From: Paenibacillus sp. SYP-B3998
Lineage (GTDB): Bacteria > Bacillota > Bacilli > Paenibacillales > NBRC-103111
NCBI RefSeq assembly: GCF_010820665.1
Contig: NZ_JAAIKC010000009.1
Coordinates: 62,001 to 126,000, forward strand
Direction: 5' to 3'
Length of the DNA: 64,000 nucleotides
Under the pieces are notes generated by a model that was given only the letters and a program-made list of their open reading frames with translations, did not search any database and was not told the origin of the DNA. A program made the translations under genes and the position numbers. Shown here piece after piece: positions 62,039 through 64,000 of this stretch; positions within the stretch are counted from its first letter, which is position 1; each line of letters opens with the position of its first letter.

Positions 62039-63037
62039 ATGTCAGGAACAAAGAAATTGAAGCTAGGAAGAGGCTGGACGCTTCTTGCTGTTTTGTTAGT
62101 ATTTTCATTAGTTTTGGTTGCATGCGGTGAGAAACCAAGCGCCCAACCATCTGCATCTGCAGCGCCTAAGGAATCGGCGAAAGCGGAAGGTTCACGCACG
62201 ATCAAGCATATCATGGGTGAATCCACCGTGCCTGCGAACCCGCAGCGTGTCGTTATTTTGACCAACGAAGGTACTGAAGCGCTATTGGCACTTGGAGTTA
62301 AGCCTGTTGGTGCCGTAGAGTCGTACTACGGTAGTCCGTGGTTTGAACATATTAAAGCGGATATGCAGGGTGTAAAGGTGGTTGGCGGAGAAGCACAGCC
62401 AAACTTGGAGCTTATTGCCTCCTTAAAGCCTGATTTAATTATTGGTAATAAAATGCGTCATGAGAAAATTTATGAACAGTTAAAAGCAATTGCGCCAACG
62501 GTTTACTCCGAAACCTTACGCGGCGAATGGAAAAGCAATTTCCAATTATATGCGGATGTGGTGAATAAGAAAGCGGAAGGCGATAAAATTATTGCTGCAT
62601 TCGATAAGCGCATTGAAGATTTTAAAGGCAAAGCTGGCGATAAGTTGAAAGAAAAAACAGCTGTTGTTCGTTTCATGGGCGGCAAAACGAGATACTATTA
62701 TGGTAATATGTTTTCTGGCGTTATTTTTAAACAAATCGGTATTGTCCGTTCCGATGCAAAAAGTGATGAAAAATCGTTCGAGGACATTACGAAAGAGCGT
62801 TTAACGGAACTGGATGCTGCGGATAAAGTGTTTTATTTCACGTATGAACTTGGAGATGGCAAAGGCACAAAACAAGAGCAAGAGTGGATGAACGATCCGC
62901 TTTGGAAAAACCTCAAAGTGGTTAAAGAAAATAAGCTGATTAAAGTGAATGACGCTACATGGAATACAGCAGGGGGCGTAAAAGCAGCAAATTTGATGCT
63001 TGATGATCTCTACAAAATTTATGATGTAAAGCCGTAA
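62039..63037 (+). CDS. Iron-siderophore-binding lipoprotein (YfiY type)
   Basis: A 332-residue lipoprotein: lipobox LVAC with Cys29, a Ser/Ala/Pro linker, then a type III periplasmic-binding fold from RTIKHIMGESTVPANPQRVVIL to LMLDDLYKIYD. YYGSPWFEHI and LKPDLIIGNKMRHEKIYEQLK fit the hydroxamate/citrate-siderophore binders such as YfiY. GGAGG precedes ATG 62039; the frame before it extends through the second Fur box. Divergent from the permease genes and iron-regulated by position. Confidence 0.92.
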   Translation: MSGTKKLKLGRGWTLLAVLLVFSLVLVACGEKPSAQPSASAAPKESAKAEGSRTIKHIMGESTVPANPQRVVILTNEGTEALLALGVKPVGAVESYYGSPWFEHIKADMQGVKVVGGEAQPNLELIASLKPDLIIGNKMRHEKIYEQLKAIAPTVYSETLRGEWKSNFQLYADVVNKKAEGDKIIAAFDKRIEDFKGKAGDKLKEKTAVVRFMGGKTRYYYGNMFSGVIFKQIGIVRSDAKSDEKSFEDITKERLTELDAADKVFYFTYELGDGKGTKQEQEWMNDPLWKNLKVVKENKLIKVNDATWNTAGGVKAANLMLDDLYKIYDVKP

Positions 63038-63048
63038 TCAATGGATTA

Positions 63049-63080
63049 GGCCCTTCGTTCCTCAGAACGGGGGCTTTTTG
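63049..63080 (+). terminator. Rho-independent terminator
   Basis: GGCCCTTCGTTC and GAACGGGGGC arms with T5 after the binding-protein gene. Confidence 0.82.
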
Positions 63081-63116
63081 CTTTGAACATTTACGAATAC
63101 GCATCTCATAATATAG

Positions 63117-63159
63117 AAAGGCCTTCTCTAAGCAGTTGCTGCTGAAGAGAAAGCCCTTG
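63117..63159 (-). terminator. Terminator of the SASP gene
   Basis: AGGCCTTCTCT...AGCAG and CTGCT...AGAGAAAGCCCT arms, 25 bases beyond the stop on the minus strand. Confidence 0.72.
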
Positions 63160-63183
63160 TAAGTTAAGTATAGGGAAAAGCTG

Positions 63184-63411
63184 CTATCTGCTGTATTTGC
63201 CAGCAAGTTGCTGCTCAGCAATTTGGACGAGACGACGAGTGATGTTACCTCCGATTGCGCCGGTATCACGGGTAGCCATGTAGCCATAATAGCCATCCTG
63301 AGGAATTTGGATGCCCAATTCTTGAGCAACTTCATATTTCAATTGATCTAGAGCCGCCGTAGCTTGTGGAACAACTAAGGAGTTACTGCTGCGAGATTGT
63401 CCTGTAGCCAT
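63184..63411 (-). CDS. Alpha/beta-type small acid-soluble spore protein
   Basis: 75 residues. VVPQATAALDQLKYEVAQELG is the first DNA-binding helix region, with the GPR-protease-type site between, and GAIGGNITRRLVQIAEQQL the second. Binds and protects spore DNA. GGAGGTGAT at 63416-63424 is the ribosome binding site. Expected to be made in the forespore under sigma G. Confidence 0.95.
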   Translation of the reverse strand: MATGQSRSSNSLVVPQATAALDQLKYEVAQELGIQIPQDGYYGYMATRDTGAIGGNITRRLVQIAEQQLAGKYSR

Positions 63412-63434
63412 CTGTTATCACCTCCAGTAATAGG

Positions 63435-63464
63435 TAGTATAAACTTTTTGACAAATTCTACTCA
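63435..63464 (-). promoter_or_regulatory. Candidate sigma G promoter of the SASP gene
   Basis: On the minus strand TGAGTA (63464-63459) is followed after 17 bases by TATACTA (63441-63435), close to the sigma G pattern TGMATA and CATNHTA. Confidence 0.45.
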
Positions 63465-63524
63465 TCGAATTATTGAAAATTTTGATCGCTTGCAGTAGTG
63501 TTCAAGGCATGAGATATCTCTCTT

Positions 63525-63533
63525 TGCTATAAT
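63525..63533 (+). promoter_or_regulatory. Extended -10 promoter element
   Basis: TGCTATAAT is a perfect TGn-TATAAT extended -10, 35 bases before the ATG at 63568. Confidence 0.6.
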
Positions 63534-63567
63534 GAATAAATCGAACAATGGAGGGTGAGGTGGAAGC

Positions 63568-64000
63568 ATGTTTGATCTATCCGTAAAGGGTTGGTCTTTA
63601 GATAAAGATTTACAAATTATTCAAGCAGATGTGCAACTGACCGTAGAGGGCAATATCGTTGTTGATGAACCGCTTTGTGTGGACGTAGGCTTGCCAGCAT
63701 TTCTATACAGCGCGCTTCACGATACAAAGCCGAATCGTTTCGCACCTGCGGATCAATGGGAACGGATGCCGTTCTTTGTTTGCGGTTGCGGAGATCCTGA
63801 ATGTCGTGGGTTCTCATTCACAGTGCGTCACTTGGACGCAAAGCAAGTAGAGCTAAGCTATGTGGAAGAGCGTGGGAACGACACCTATCGGGAGTTGGAG
63901 AGCTATATCATTCCAAGTATAGATTACAGCAAACAAATTCTTGTAATTGGGCAAGCCTTTCTTCAATATATTGAGGGACTCGATTATAGGCCCTATTTTG
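63568..64000 (+). CDS. Hypothetical protein, 3' end outside window
   Basis: Open from ATG 63568 to the window end (144 codons), preceded by GGAGGGTGAGGTGG. The visible part (FDLSVKGWSLDKDLQIIQAD...) is beta-rich, contains FFVCGCGDPECRGFSF, a CGCGxxxC cluster that could bind a metal, and no signal peptide. I do not recognise the family. Transcribed from the extended -10 promoter just upstream. Confidence 0.7.
   Translation, partial: MFDLSVKGWSLDKDLQIIQADVQLTVEGNIVVDEPLCVDVGLPAFLYSALHDTKPNRFAPADQWERMPFFVCGCGDPECRGFSFTVRHLDAKQVELSYVEERGNDTYRELESYIIPSIDYSKQILVIGQAFLQYIEGLDYRPYF

Overview
The window reads as chromosome of a spore-forming, low-to-moderate GC Firmicute of the Paenibacillus type. 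Support comes from sporulation genes (yunB, lytH, ylbJ, an alpha/beta small acid-soluble spore protein), strong AGGAGG-type ribosome binding sites with frequent TTG/GTG starts, B. subtilis-like neighbours (yunB/lytH, lipA/yutD, a yfiY-type siderophore locus) and a GH20 hexosaminidase, copper-amine-oxidase-like stalk domain and cohesin/dockerin protein of kinds common in Paenibacillus. The species assignment is inference.

Layout. 1-4.2 kb: a sulfur/S-substituted-cysteine-salvage type cluster (two M20 amidohydrolases, GNAT acetyltransferase, flavin monooxygenase) with a decayed second monooxygenase and a frameshifted amidohydrolase. 4.3-16.6 kb: mixed single genes (stalk-domain protein, GH20 hexosaminidase, SDR, ring-cleavage-type VOC protein, GTP cyclohydrolase II followed by a dead ribD, HAD nucleotidase, thioredoxin-reductase-like protein, DUF2642 protein, ArsB-like transporter, MFS exporter). 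16.7-22.9 kb: an Fbp/Afu-type ABC importer translationally coupled to a beta-CASP metallo-beta-lactamase protein, divergent from a LysR regulator. 23-25.7 kb: two tandem secreted CYTH-like paralogs and a FrnE-type DsbA protein. 25.9-33.7 kb: an amino-sugar (probably GalNAc/galactosamine) catabolic locus: SIS-domain deaminase/isomerase diverging from nagA, ROK kinase, class II aldolase, PfkB kinase and DeoR regulator, plus ribokinase, with a three-copy 17-bp operator candidate. 34-35.5 kb: two-subunit L-serine dehydratase. 35.8-43 kb: yunB, lytH, a nickel-pincer cofactor locus (larE, larB, larC) in which larC is split onto two strands, lipA, yutD and nadK. 43-54.2 kb: PilZ protein, glgP coupled to ylbJ, truncated hemoglobin, DUF2225 protein, diguanylate cyclase, small proteins, oligoendopeptidase F and a frameshifted chemotaxis receptor. 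54.4-58.8 kb: an AT-rich block of secreted modular proteins (discoidin/FnIII/cohesin/dockerin; FnIII/Calx-beta) around a lone tRNA-Lys(CTT). 58.9-63 kb: a Fur-type regulated siderophore uptake system. 63-64 kb: a SASP gene and a gene cut by the window end.

The most unusual items are the split and inverted larC, the tandem secreted CYTH-like proteins, the ABC importer/beta-CASP coupling and several gene remnants caught in decay. No CRISPR array, prophage, insertion sequence or rRNA was seen, and no gene-free stretch exceeds about 300 bases.
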